NCBI GenBank assembly: GCA_000442125.1
Contig: KE546977.1
Location: 248,001-312,000 of the forward strand
Length of the DNA stretch: 64,000 nt
From: Opeltia flavorubescens
Taxonomy: Eukaryota > Ascomycota > Lecanoromycetes > Teloschistales > Teloschistaceae
Direction: 5' to 3'
Shown here: positions 10,513 through 21,636 of the stretch, piece after piece
Position numbering within the stretch: position 1 is the first letter of the stretch
Layout of the letters: each line of letters starts with the position of its first letter
Made by a program: the position numbers and the translations under genes
The notes under the pieces: model-generated
The model's database searches: none
What the model saw: only the letters and a program-made list of their open reading frames with translations
What the model was told of the DNA's origin: nothing

Positions 10513-13500
10513 TTATGCAGTCGTCTCTTCAGTGTACTGTTTCCGATTCCCCGACCTCGTTTTCCCAGGAAAATCTTCGTTGGGATGCACAACACGCATA
10601 TGCCGTGTCAAAGCGTCCCTTCGTGAGAACATCTTCTCCTCGACGCAGTATTCACATCGTATCTTTTCTTTTCGGCTGTTGTGAATCGTGTCTTCGTGCC
10701 TCGTCAGATCATAAGCTCGTGAGAATAACGTATTGCACGGCTTTCCCGTGCTTGGGTTTATCTTTCCGCATTTATATGGCCCCGACTGATTGGTGGGGTG
10801 CTTTGAAGAAGTGGATGTATTCCCAAATGGTGAAGGCATCCGACTCAATATCGGAATCGTGTCTTTCGTTTGACCTTCGGACGAGTCTGAATAAAATTCC
10901 CAGTCCTCATAAGCCTTTGGGACGACAGCAAAAGCAATCTCTTCCATGTGGCGACCAATATGTCGGGCGCGATTACGCGTACAAACAGATGATATACGTT
11001 CTGGACAGAATAGGCACATGGAAATTGATCGGTAAAAGAGACCAAAATGGGCCTCCCGCTCGTGCTTCACCAATTGCTTGCGAGAGGTATATGTCCTCGC
11101 GCTCTGTGTACACTCCTCGACTGTACAAGAATAGGGTCGAAGATCAGACATGACATGCTCCCTATTCGCAGGTGTTAATCACGCCAACTCAGCTAGAGAA
11201 CTACCTACTGCCACTGGCGGCGTCTTTCAACTTGCACGAGTTCTCCACATATGTCACAATCAAACGTCCTCTGCATTTTCAGATCGACTGGAGGTGGAGG
11301 AAGACCACGCGGAGAGCTGGGCGGAAACTGAGGTACATTGTCATCCTGTTCACAGGGATCGAGCCTCGGGCTTCCACGTAAAGGGCTGTTCATACTAGAT
11401 GAGCGTGAGTGCATAGACGCAATTGACGAAGGTCTTCTGCTCGGAGGACCTCCGTTCCAGAAACCTTTGGGCTCCGAAGGTTCATCATAAAGTACTGGTA
11501 TGCTGTTGGTCTTATCGTATTTGGGCTCGTAATTTTGGCCAAGCCATTCCTTGGATATGTAAAAATCCAGCGTCTAAGCCTACGTCAGTCACTCAGCCAA
11601 CTAAAAGGCTCATGTAACAGCAGTGTACCTCTTCAGATAGAAATTTAGGTTCGGAATTTTGCCATTGAGATGTGTTCCAGAAATGTTCAAATTCCTCCTT
11701 TCGGGATATCACCCTCTTCGCGGTTTCGGATGGGCATTGCTCCCAGTAATCGTGGCCCTGCTCATTTGCTCGAAACTATAGAGAATTAGACAAGCATTTC
11801 AGTGAGTGATTCAGTAGAGGGAAAACGATACATCAGTCTGATTCCATCTGCTCATACGGCTCTGTAGTCGTCTAAACCGTATTTGAAGAGCAGGAATTTG
11901 GTATGATTTACCAAAGTCAATCTGAAATCGCACAGAGATATCTCTCCAGGATAGATTTTCCTCTTCTCTTAGCTTCCATAGAAATTGCTCCTCGCCGTCA
12001 AGGTACACTAGATTCGGATTCGATTGCTTTTTACCATTCTTGGCAGTGGACGTGGTATTTTTTTGAGCTTTTTCCGACGTTGTTGAAGCTCGACGAAGAA
12101 CCTGGAAGTTATGAGCCGGTAAAATTGGCTCATCTCTGTGTGCTTGCTGTTCCCTTTGAATACGCGCATTTTTCCTCTTGTGCAAAGCCTCTGCTCTATC
12201 AAGATTGGCTTCAGCCAAACGGTGAGCCAAGTACGCCGGTATATGAGGGAATCTGTCTTTGATATTGCGATAGTAGATCTGGGCTGCTGCTCTAAGAGAA
12301 GCGAATTCTTCATCTATGTGGAGGTTGGCACTTCGATATGTCGAGTCCGGAGCCGTCATTACGTGGACATTACGAAAGCTCTTGATCTCCTCCATCTCTT
12401 GAGCAACCATAGACTCATCAGCTTGTTCCAAGTCGCGCTTCGCAGTGACAACAGATGGGACCGCGCTTTGATTAAGCCATGCTTCCAGAGGTGAAGTACC
12501 ACTATTCCAGTCCATCGCCGCCAGAACCGGAGGTTCTGGGCCTTCACCCTCGTTAATCTTCCGAACCTTGGCCACGCGATCAGTGGTATCGTTCAGCTGT
12601 GAAAAGTCTCGCTTCGATGTGGGCGTGGCCGATTGAACATTTGCAGAAACAGTGACAACATCGGCTGGCTCTGGTCTAGCACCGTAAAGCTGCACATCTT
12701 CCTCGAGTTGCTGGCGAGTGACGAAGTCTTCCGACACTGCTACACGATCGAAAGCGTCTTCTAGATCGTTCATTTCTTGAAAGAAGGTCAAAGAGCAAGT
12801 ATCACAAGTCATTTGGTCGGGGTTCTTGGAACACATGAACCCAATCCCGGTACAATTAGGCTGAGGGCATTGCCCCGAAATCCTCCGTCGTAGATGTTGC
12901 ATGATCATTGACATCGTCAAACACGCACCCTTCTCGATACGTCGATTCCAGTGGTTCTGGTTGACAATGGCTCTTTGGCTCATGTCTATGATATGAAAGC
13001 TACCGTTGAGGACTTTCGACTCTCCAGGTTTGTTTTTGAACTGCGTGCGGAGAAAGCCTTCAAAGATCTATGGTATATAGTTAGTACTTCGATATGTCGA
13101 AAGCCATGTGATAGTACTCACTTCCCAATGGCAGAAGTACTCATAAGGCAAAGATCTGAACTCTCCCAAAGCATTGGTGAACTGGATGTTTGAATCGTGC
13201 AAAGAACCGGGGTGATGTGAAATTTGCTCCTGTATCTGCAGTACAGCTTGATACGTTCGCCAATCAGCTTGCGTCAACGCCTGCAGACGATCTCGAATCT
13301 CCTGTGGAAAGGTCTTCACGAAAGTCAAAATGTGGTCCGCAATTGTTCTCAAATTGAATACTGCAGCATTCGATACATCGATCTTATCTGATAGTGTCTG
13401 CATGCTAGCCTGAGCCGCGGATGCTGTGTTGTTCACTCTGTCTTGCAGGCCCTGGATAGCGCTCTGTACCTCCCTTCTGCCGATTTTGTGTTCTTCATCT

Positions 13501-14166
13501 CTCGCTTTTGACGCGTCATACTCTCCTTTCATTCGGTTATGCATGGATGACAGTGTCTGGCTATGCACATGTCAGCCTTTGTCCATGCCAGCGAGTATTT
13601 ACGCGCGTGCTACGATATTCGATGCAAAGGAAATCGAGGTAACTATGTCCAGCCTCTGGCAGGAGAAGGATGAGGCTGTACTTACGAACAATGGGTCGCC
13701 AGTAGCAAATTAATGCTAATTTGTTTTGCGGCTACTATCGCGCGCAACCTCTCCACCTCTTTTCCAAATGAGACCGCCCATTTAGTTTTCCGGCCAAAGT
13801 TATTGAGAGAGCTTCGCTGTGCCCAAGGACCAAGGGATTCCTCATAGGTCTCAAGCTTTGTCATGAATTCTTGTAGATGGATCTTGCAGGCCAGAGCCAT
13901 GCCCCGAATAGCATTGACATGGCCAAGATTATCCTCCGTCGGCTTCAGGGCTTCCAGGTGCTGCAGTATATGCTTGAGGCCTTCGAGCTCGACGACTGCA
14001 TCCTGGTATTGCGAAGATGCTCCACCCGTATCTTTCAGTGCCTTGGTTATTTTTCTGATCAGGTCTGTTGAACATCATATGTCAGTGAAGCTCATGCACG
14101 AACTCACATCTACTCACTGATGGTATTGATGAAGTCGCCGACTGAGAACCCAAAAGCGGGTGTCAT
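10513..14166 (-). CDS. NLR-type N-domain, ubiquitin-like, SANT-like and C2H2 multidomain protein
   Basis: Seven exons join in phase (14166-14118, 14064-13686, 13560-13122, 13067-11832, 11775-11629, 11573-11209, 11161-10513), giving 1087 residues. Residues 1 to about 110 match the fungal N-terminal domain found on STAND/NLR proteins (start MTPAFGFSVGDFINTI). Coiled-coil-like helices follow. Residues about 290-345 resemble the fungal ubiquitin-like domain (from FEGFLRTQFKNKPGESKV). A Cys cluster (CPQPNC...CDTC) comes next, then a basic, disordered stretch and a SANT/Myb-like helix bundle near 640-697 (FLWKLREEENLSWRDI). C2H2-type units follow at about 856-910 (CDICGELV...RRRQWQEHV), 1002-1032 and 1041-1064 (CEYCVEEKMFSRRDALTRH). 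A regulatory or stress-signalling role is inferred. Two adjacent genes cannot be wholly excluded, but every junction keeps frame. Confidence 0.7.
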
Positions 14167-15566
14167 TCTTGTGAAGTGGCATCACAATACTGATGACAAC
14201 TCTGGAGACAGTTTCTTTGAGAATGGGATCGAGAGTGTAGGGAGTTTAGATACCCAAATGCAAAAGTGGAAGCCTCACGAGGCTATGTAGCAAGCATGTC
14301 TTGGCTAGCATTCAGAGCCACTGGAGCAAAGACTGGTAATCCCAAGCCTCGTTAGCCCTTCAAATATACGACTAGGGATGAAGTCGATATACAGAACAGA
14401 GGTAGGCATTGCCAATAGTATGTTACTTACAGGGTAAAGCGATTGTGGAAGATGTCCAAAGCTACCGCTGACGTAGAAGAGCTATGCTTTCACCCGAAGT
14501 TCCCCCACCCACTTTCCTCACTCGGGCATTTTCCAACCACAAAAGCTGTACCTTTTGGGTTCTCGGGTTCTTGGCAAGACATCGACGTCTTACAATATCG
14601 CGATCCAACACATCCAGCAAATCATCGTCTCACCGTCCATGGATGAAAGTCAGCCAAGCTGATGTGCATAAGATGAATCTGGTGTATGAACATGATTCAA
14701 GCCCGCTTGGGCATATGAATAAAAAGAAGAAACGCGAGAGAAAGGCAAGAAAAAGACGCAAAAGCCTCAAGCGACTATTTGTTGCTGCAACTACTTTGTC
14801 ACGTTTATCGGTACCAAGACATGTGTCAGTATACTTGAATACCAATGGCAATAGCTGAACAATGGCTTGCAAATCTATTCAGAAAATCCAGCCTCCTGTA
14901 CCGGAAATAAGAGAACCAAGAAACGAGGTTTACATAGTAAGATCACTCCTGCCAACCTCTTACACTTACTGGCAGAAATCTATATCAGATCCTGAAGCCG
15001 CCTTTTTCAGCGGAAGTTTAGCCGGCACTGAGGCCCTTTAAAGCGTTCTTCATCGAAAAAATTCAAGAGTCCGGCAAGAATGCTTCTTCCCTACCCGTTT
15101 ATAGATCTCTACACAGCTCAACTTCAAAGCAATTATGATCCCATGGAATACAATACCCTATGCCATCATCCTGTTCAGAGTGAAATTAGATACATTCTAC
15201 CCAAACCTAAATCCACTATAAAGCCCCCATTTAGTGCAGAATTTTCAACCCCTAATAACATTATACAGTCAGTTACTAAAATACGCCTTGTCCCAAGGTT
15301 CTACTGTCGCATCAATAGTCGCATTCTAAATTCTTACAAAGAAATGTCTGACCACTCAAGACTAGAGAAAACGCTTCGATCAAATCCCTTTATCTATTGC
15401 TCGCTTTGTCTAAACAATGCCGTTGTCTCCTCCGACTGCTTCTCTGCGCTCTCATAATCAATGTTGCAATGACCTAGCAGCCTATTTCCTTTCCTACCCA
15501 TTGACCGATCTTTTGCGGGGTAGAATACTTCTGGATTTTCTCAGTCAGGCCATTCATTCGATACAA
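14167..15566. other. No gene recognised (divergent promoter region)
   Basis: This 1.4-kb region lies between the divergently transcribed multidomain gene and the first kinase gene. It contains short frames such as 14484-14858 that lack recognisable features. The part nearest 15566 is probably 5' leader of the kinase. Confidence 0.45.
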
Positions 15567-17174
15567 ATGGCTACCTTGGCTAAGATTCAGACTGTATTCG
15601 CGTTCGTCAAGGGGTCGCGGCATGATGACAAGCATGACCATCTTGTACAACCACTGATACGCCATCAAAACCCTCGTCTGAATAACCCTGGTGTTGCGCC
15701 AGCGCCGCCTTTACCACCTCGTCGCGTCCTTCTGAAGAAAGTCGATGAAGATGCAGAACAAAAAGATGCTAATGGTCAAGGTAAACAGGTTCCGAAACTT
15801 ACTAGATTTGGGTATATGCTTGCCGGCAAGAAAGCTCGGGATGACAAAGTGGACGAAAAATCTGCACTAACATGTCCCCAAAGAAAGGCAGAGGAGAAGA
15901 GTATGAACTGCAAAAGCCCCTGCCCAGAAGCTGTAGGCAAAGCAGACGCAACGACCGCCCTAGTCCTCAACCCAGAAATTAACCTCAGCGTAGTAAAACT
16001 CCTCGTCCCCCAAAAGTCCACCGACACACTCCGATCCATAGCAAGCATTCACAGCAATAACAACAAACTAAACAAACCCACCAAGAAACCCCGTACCCCA
16101 ACCCTCCCCCGAATCCCACATCAACGCATGAAATTCCTGCACCGCCTCGGTTCCGGCGGCGAAGGCCACTGCGACCTCTTCCGCCTGCACAACCCTCCCC
16201 ACACCCTCCTCGCCGTAAAAACCCTAAAAGCAACCCCAGAGCTCATCCGGCACAAGGAAACCAAAAAGCGGATCCCGCTCGAAGCCCACATCCTTCAGGA
16301 TCTCCTACCGCCGCACCCGCGTATCGTCAGGTTGCACGATTACATCTGCACCCCGCTCGTGACGAGATTGTACTTTGAGTTTTGCCCTCTGGGCGACCTG
16401 CAGGATCTCATCGATGCTTATTTTACGCGGGATGCGGTAGTGCCGGAAGGGTTTATATGGCATGTATTCGCGCAATTGGCGGATGCGGTGCATCATTTAC
16501 ATACCAAGGCTAAGGATGAGGAGAATGGTAAGCATATCCCCATATTACATCGGGATATCAAACCTAATAATATCCTTCTATCGCGTCCTGGATGCAGTCT
16601 TCTCCCCTCCACCTCCTCCAACAAAGATAACAACAATATTATTATTATCGGCAATAATACTCACAGCAGCAGTATTCCTCGGTTTCAATATCCAGACATC
16701 ACGCTCGCAGATTTCGGCGTCGCGGCCCCGCTCTCCCCCTCCGCCCTCACAAAACCCTTTGGTGTCGGCACGATGATATTCCAAGGTCCGGAACTGCCGC
16801 TTCAGGACCAAGCTTCAGACATTTGGTCCATGGGCGCTGTCATCCACACGCTAGCGATTGGAAGACCGCCGATGTGTAGACGGCCGGAGGGGTGGAGCGA
16901 GAGTAGGTGGGAATGGAATCCGAGATGTAGGGAGGTGTGGGATTGTACAAAGAGTGGATATAGTGAAGGGTTGAAGGAGGTGATGGGAGGGTGTTTGAGA
17001 TTCAAGGGTGAAGAGAGATGGTGGAGTGGGGAGGTGAGGGAGATGGTTGGGAGGGGGAGGAGGGAGTGGCGGGCTGGGAATGAGGGTCGAGATGGGGAGC
17101 AGAGGTTGGAGGAGTGGGCGGTCAGGGGCCACGAAGGAAGGGAGAAGGGAGTAGTAGGAGGAGGCAGCGGATAG
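15567..17174 (+). CDS. Serine/threonine protein kinase (NEK-like), paralogue 1
   Basis: A 535-residue product when started at ATG 15567 (MATLAKIQTVFAFVKG). In-frame sequence upstream looks like leader. The N-terminal 170 residues are low-complexity and basic. The kinase domain starts near MKFLHRLGSGGEGHCDLF with a glycine-rich loop, the VAIK-type lysine in LLAVKTLK, the catalytic loop HRDIKPNN and the metal-binding DFG in LADFGVA. A Ser/Asn-rich insert (around genome 16590-16680) separates catalytic loop and DFG. All catalytic residues are present, so it should be active. It shares the phrase VVPEGFIWHV and general layout with the convergent kinase at 17959-19650. The coding strand turns from C-rich (about 15960-16400) to G-rich (16850 to the stop). 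Substrates are unknown. Confidence 0.8.
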   Translation: MATLAKIQTVFAFVKGSRHDDKHDHLVQPLIRHQNPRLNNPGVAPAPPLPPRRVLLKKVDEDAEQKDANGQGKQVPKLTRFGYMLAGKKARDDKVDEKSALTCPQRKAEEKSMNCKSPCPEAVGKADATTALVLNPEINLSVVKLLVPQKSTDTLRSIASIHSNNNKLNKPTKKPRTPTLPRIPHQRMKFLHRLGSGGEGHCDLFRLHNPPHTLLAVKTLKATPELIRHKETKKRIPLEAHILQDLLPPHPRIVRLHDYICTPLVTRLYFEFCPLGDLQDLIDAYFTRDAVVPEGFIWHVFAQLADAVHHLHTKAKDEENGKHIPILHRDIKPNNILLSRPGCSLLPSTSSNKDNNNIIIIGNNTHSSSIPRFQYPDITLADFGVAAPLSPSALTKPFGVGTMIFQGPELPLQDQASDIWSMGAVIHTLAIGRPPMCRRPEGWSESRWEWNPRCREVWDCTKSGYSEGLKEVMGGCLRFKGEERWWSGEVREMVGRGRREWRAGNEGRDGEQRLEEWAVRGHEGREKGVVGGGSG

Positions 17175-17958
17175 CTGCTTTTGATAGAGGTGTATTCGGT
17201 ATGTAGGTATGCAGAATTATTGGTCTTGAAAGGGGAGTCTTATGGTAGCAGTTGCATCTGAGTCTTCGCAATGAGGTTCCTTACCTACGGGCCCTTCTTC
17301 CAATTTCAACTCCTCAAACCTCTCAATCTGCGAGAACGAAAATTCGGCATCAAGCCTCCAAAATCGATATTTCTGCTTATTTTTTTATGCATCCTTTCTG
17401 ATATTAAGAATGCTGGAGACCACTCCTACCGAGTCCTTGTGTTATTTTAGGATAGAAAAGAACCTAGAAAGGGCTAGGTACTGGCTGAATCCCACAAAGA
17501 AACAATAGGAATCTAAGTTATTCTGAGATCTTGGCATGTCACTCTTTAATAGAAAATTGTAAGGGGTTGGCAGGAATGAATAGACAGCTTGAACATCATT
17601 AGGTTCATACAATACCCACCATCTTCTATGAACGTTGGGTTTACGACTATATCAAACATGAATTTTCTCGCTCATTCATAAAAAATTGTATATGAATTGG
17701 GTGCGATTATAATACCAGGACCACGAAGATGTCCTTCCAGCATCAAGTTCTAATCCTATGTATTCACAAAAGAAGAGATTCAAAAGCAACATGATCGAAA
17801 CTCATGTATGCCAAGACCGTCGGAAGTTGAGTATCCTAACATTAAATTGGGGAGATCTAATAAGAAAAATAAAGGTTTGCTTGAGCCTGTCAAAAAGAGT
17901 AGGTGAGGTGCAGAAGACCCTTGCAAAAGATGAAAGCCAAATGACCTACCGATCCAAC
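17175..17958. other. Convergent 3' intergenic region
   Basis: Space between the two convergent kinase genes. It is AT-rich and should carry both 3' untranslated regions. No further gene is seen. Confidence 0.55.
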
Positions 17959-19650
17959 CTACCCATCTTCCTCAAACCCCTTCGCCGCTCCTTTCTTCTT
18001 CCTCTGCAGACTAAAATCCATCGGATCCGGTTTACCCGATTTGGCATGATTCGGCCATTCACCCAGATTCCTCTCTACACCTCCTTCAGCCAACCAAATA
18101 GTCCTACCCCCTTCCGCCTTCAACACCCCCGACAACCCAACCGGTCTCATCGCTCCCTTTAGACTCAACCACTCCTTCAACGTCTCCTGTAACATCACGC
18201 TATAGCCTCTCCAGGAGATATCCCAAACCTTTCTCGTCCTACCGTCGCATTCCCATTCTTTACTCGTGCGAGGATCATCCTTTGGTTGGACAGCAAGTGG
18301 CGGATAAATGAGCGCGAGATAATGGATAACGGCACCAGCGGACCATACGTCGGAATCGATTGTATGATAAGGGAACTGCGGGGACTGCCAACAAGCCGTA
18401 CCGAGGAAATGGTAGGGCCCGCCAGTAACAAGATTCGTCGTAGCGAGGCCAAAGTCACCGAGTACGATGTCAGGGTACCGGTTCCCGGGTACGAACTTGA
18501 GGAAAACGTTGTCAGGCTTGATGTCTCGATGTACGATAGGTTGCCAATTCGGTGGCGGAGGACGTTCTGGGTCCATGTAGTCGAGCAAACCTGTATGCAG
18601 GTAAGCAGTCGCAGCCGACAATTGAGTATGGACGTGCCAGATGAAACCTTCGGGGACTACAAGACCTCGATAAAGAAAGTAGAGGGCCATGTCGAGCAGG
18701 TCACCGCAATCGCAGTAGTCCATCCAATAATGGCATTCGGCAAGTGAAGTGTTGAAATGGTATAAACAGGGCAGTCGTTTATGGCCATTGTTGATGATGT
18801 TCCGTAGGATATGGGCTTCTTTCGGGATGCCGTTGGTGTATTCAAACGACTCTCGGGTCTTCTTGAGGACAAGGAGCTTACCCGTTTTTCCGTGCTTGTG
18901 CAATTCGATTCTTCCAAAACCGCCTTCGCCGATCCTCCTAATGAATGTGCAGTCCCTCTCGAAATTAGACTCTCGGATCTTGTACACTCCATTGGAGGAA
19001 ACACTACCGTAAAGAGTAATGTCGGATTCCTGCATGGGTATCTCCTTGGATAGTTTGCTGGGTCTAGGATTTGGTTGAGGAACTTGCTGGCGATCTAGGT
19101 CTTCTTGGGAGCTCGGACTGGCAGAGCTCGGAATGTCGGACACTTGAAATGAGTACTGACTTGGCGTCTTCTCTAGCTGGTTCACACTATAGATTGACCC
19201 TTCTGACGAGGCTTTCGATGGACCCCCAATCGGACCTTTTGACGGAATCGTATCATGACCTCCATTGATGGGATAATCGTCGTCCGAGGTACGTAGGCGA
19301 CTCTGTAAGCCAAGATCCCCAGATGCGTCAAGGTCAACTGAACTCGCCAGGTGGCTCTCATAGACATTATCAGTTGCCTGACGGGACAGCTTTGTTCGGC
19401 CGTGTCTTTCCGCATGCCCAGCGCGAGAGGCTTTCTTCGATTCAACTTNATCATATTTCCCACCATTGCCAGTAATTCGAGTGTTGTTGATACGCTGGGG
19501 TTCCAAAACTACCTGTTGCCGTGTTTTAAGGCTGAGCTGTTGGCTGCTCTCTAACGATCCCTGTTCAACTTGATCCTGATCCGAAGAATTCTGTCGCGCC
19601 ATGTCAGCCTTGGGCTTCCGTAAACCTTTCAAAAAATTTCCGATACCCAT
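17959..19650 (-). CDS. Serine/threonine protein kinase (NEK-like), paralogue 2
   Basis: A 563-residue product from ATG 19650 (MGIGNFLKGLRKPK). The frame extends 10 codons further upstream but without an ATG. The N-terminal half is Ser/Gln-rich and disordered. The kinase domain has the glycine loop IGEGGFGRIE, a lysine in LLVLKKT, HRDIKPDN and LGDFGLATT, so it is predicted active. The C-terminus is lysine-rich (RKKKGAAKGFEEDG). It is oriented tail to tail with a related kinase, sharing VVPEGFIWHV and a similar region after DFG (GTACWQSPQ versus GTMIFQGPE). An ambiguous base at 19449 makes one codon NAA, which should be rechecked as one reading would be a stop. The function is unknown. Confidence 0.8.
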   Translation of the reverse strand: MGIGNFLKGLRKPKADMARQNSSDQDQVEQGSLESSQQLSLKTRQQVVLEPQRINNTRITGNGGKYDXVESKKASRAGHAERHGRTKLSRQATDNVYESHLASSVDLDASGDLGLQSRLRTSDDDYPINGGHDTIPSKGPIGGPSKASSEGSIYSVNQLEKTPSQYSFQVSDIPSSASPSSQEDLDRQQVPQPNPRPSKLSKEIPMQESDITLYGSVSSNGVYKIRESNFERDCTFIRRIGEGGFGRIELHKHGKTGKLLVLKKTRESFEYTNGIPKEAHILRNIINNGHKRLPCLYHFNTSLAECHYWMDYCDCGDLLDMALYFLYRGLVVPEGFIWHVHTQLSAATAYLHTGLLDYMDPERPPPPNWQPIVHRDIKPDNVFLKFVPGNRYPDIVLGDFGLATTNLVTGGPYHFLGTACWQSPQFPYHTIDSDVWSAGAVIHYLALIYPPLAVQPKDDPRTSKEWECDGRTRKVWDISWRGYSVMLQETLKEWLSLKGAMRPVGLSGVLKAEGGRTIWLAEGGVERNLGEWPNHAKSGKPDPMDFSLQRKKKGAAKGFEEDG

Positions 19651-20449
19651 GTAATCGTTGGAGTCTAGCGCAAGGAGCACCGGTTGTACGCAATATCCGC
19701 TTGCTGGTGCTAAATCACCGTTTGCGATGAGATCTCAGATACGCTAGCTTTCGAGAACGCAACGATGATGAGAGTTTCACTTAATTACCTTTCTCAAGGG
19801 AAACGAGCAATGGAACGACAATGCTCATTGTAAGGAATTTTATAAAGGATGTGAGATATTGAATAAAGAATGATACAACAAACGTCCGATTTCCGCTAGG
19901 CGAACAAAGATGTAGGGCAGATAGAGAGCACAGGGAATACAAGCGTTAGTTGATCATAGAAGCTGTCATAGCGAAAGGTACCCACAGAACTAAAATATGG
20001 TCAACTTTGGATTCGGCTCGATCCTATGCATTTCTGGAGATGCGCAAAACCAAGGTTGTCAGCCTATTGGCACCATCGCAGGCGGTTCAAAGTAAATTCG
20101 ATGTCAAACAAACCGGAGCTGTCTCCGCACCATGCTATTGTTGATGTAACCAATCGCTTTGGAAAGGATCTCTCGAGCCACGCGACAAGAAGGTTGAATT
20201 GCGGGTGCGCATCGAAGAAATAGCCAGGAACATCCACTTCTAAGCATGCTTTCGTACCCGCTCCGTGCCTGTCAATGCACCGAGCAAATACAGGCATGGC
20301 GTCGCACTTAAAAATCGAAGGATTTGGGAGTTGCGACTTAAATTTTGCTGTATATGAAGACATGGATGACAATGAGAGAGCATAAAGGAAGCGTCAGCAG
20401 ATACCATTTCGAAACTTCGGATAAGCTTCCTTATAGTCTGTCAAGCAAT
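19651..20449. other. Divergent promoter region, no gene recognised
   Basis: Lies between the divergent kinase 2 and the secreted unknown protein. The last 100 bases are open in frame with the latter and include upstream ATGs at 20354, 20366 and 20372. Confidence 0.5.
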
Positions 20450-21480
20450 ATGCGTTACAATTTTGACCGCCTTGTATGGTCATGGGTGTTGTTTGCCTGT
20501 GTGCTCCCCTATCAGATGGTGGTGCATGCCTTCCCCAGCCCGAATCCCACGCCTGCGGAAACTCCAAGTAACGTGGACATGTAAGTCAACGCCATGAAGT
20601 ATGTCTCGCTTGTTTATAAATCCATAGGACGCTCGGCGAAAGTATTCGACAGCCACTGGGCTTCTCCTGCACCTTTCGGCGCACGGGTCAGGGGAAAGAT
20701 CTGCCCTCCAGAGACCTATACTCTGCAACACTTCATGCTCTTCTTCATTTCAGCCTTTTGGCCTACAGGGCCCCGGCCGAGAGGTACACAACACGTGGAC
20801 CAGAACCAGTTGGGCTCGCTTCAGTCACAGCTATACCATTTCTCCTGCCTGTCTCCAATACCTTGAATGCTCATATTGCCTGGGGCTTGTACCAGAGCAT
20901 CATCGCATTCAATATTCCCGCCAATACTCGCGAGACAATGGCGAATATAGTCGTGTATAATGTCCCAGTCGCTGACATCGATTTCATCAAAATACCAACC
21001 CCGGGTATAGGAACCCAAAAACGCTCAGCAGAGCCTCTAGCAAACCTCACTTCAGCATCCGCATTACAGCTGTTAAGCAACGTGGACGATGATTTTTTCA
21101 ACAACACGACACCCCCATCAAACACTCATGGATATCGGCTAGAATGGGGAATCGTGCCAAATGGCCATGTGCTCCGGCGAGAGACGGCATATGACACAGT
21201 CGCATATGCCATCCTTTGGACCTCCCAATATTTAGAAAGCACCGAAGTCGGTGGATTTCGACAGCTGTCTGTCCCTGGAGGACGTGTCACTGTTCGTTTT
21301 TCTTCATTTCAGGTTGATCAAAGTGCTCCTATGACGCTTGGATTTGCTGCGACAGTTGCAAAGTTGATTCCTCTATATCTTGAGAGCATCGGTATGTTCC
21401 GAGAAGCAATCGCCACGGTGCGTACGCCTGACGGTCGGGTATGTGGGCAGGTGGGAATCTTTAATGAAAAACTGCCTTAA
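20450..21480 (+). CDS. Secreted protein of unknown function
   Basis: Exon 1 is 20450-20580 and exon 2 is 20628-21480. The intron is 47 nt (GTAAGTC...CCATAG) and the product has 327 residues. The ATG at 20450 gives a convincing signal peptide (positively charged MRYNFDR, hydrophobic core to about residue 26). Upstream in-frame ATGs would bury it. The mature part has no family I recognise. It contains one dibasic KR site (GTQKRSAEP), asparagine-linked sequons such as NLT and NNTT, and a C-terminal domain with alternating hydrophobic strands (RVTVRFSSFQV) and RVCGQVGIF. It could be an extracellular or wall-associated protein. An effector role is possible but unsupported. Confidence 0.62.
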
Positions 21481-21636
21481 GTTCAGGAGAAGTGAAAGGC
21501 TGTCGGTGCAGTTTGTTTAACGGAATAAAGATCCTCAGTTGAGGCCGTACTTGAGCGAAGGATAAACTTAAGTTTCCCAGTCTAGATGAATCGTGGATGT
21601 ATAGCCATAGTCATGTCTCTCGCACCATGAACAAGA

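Noticed and set aside
10513-11820. Independent C2H2 gene downstream of a shorter NLR-domain gene
   Set aside because: Three introns with good signals connect the parts in frame and one of them lies inside a C2H2-type unit (RRRQWQ/EHVMSDL).
14484-15457. Short plus-strand frames upstream of kinase 1
   Set aside because: Composition is irregular, they lack recognisable features and they do not splice convincingly into the kinase.
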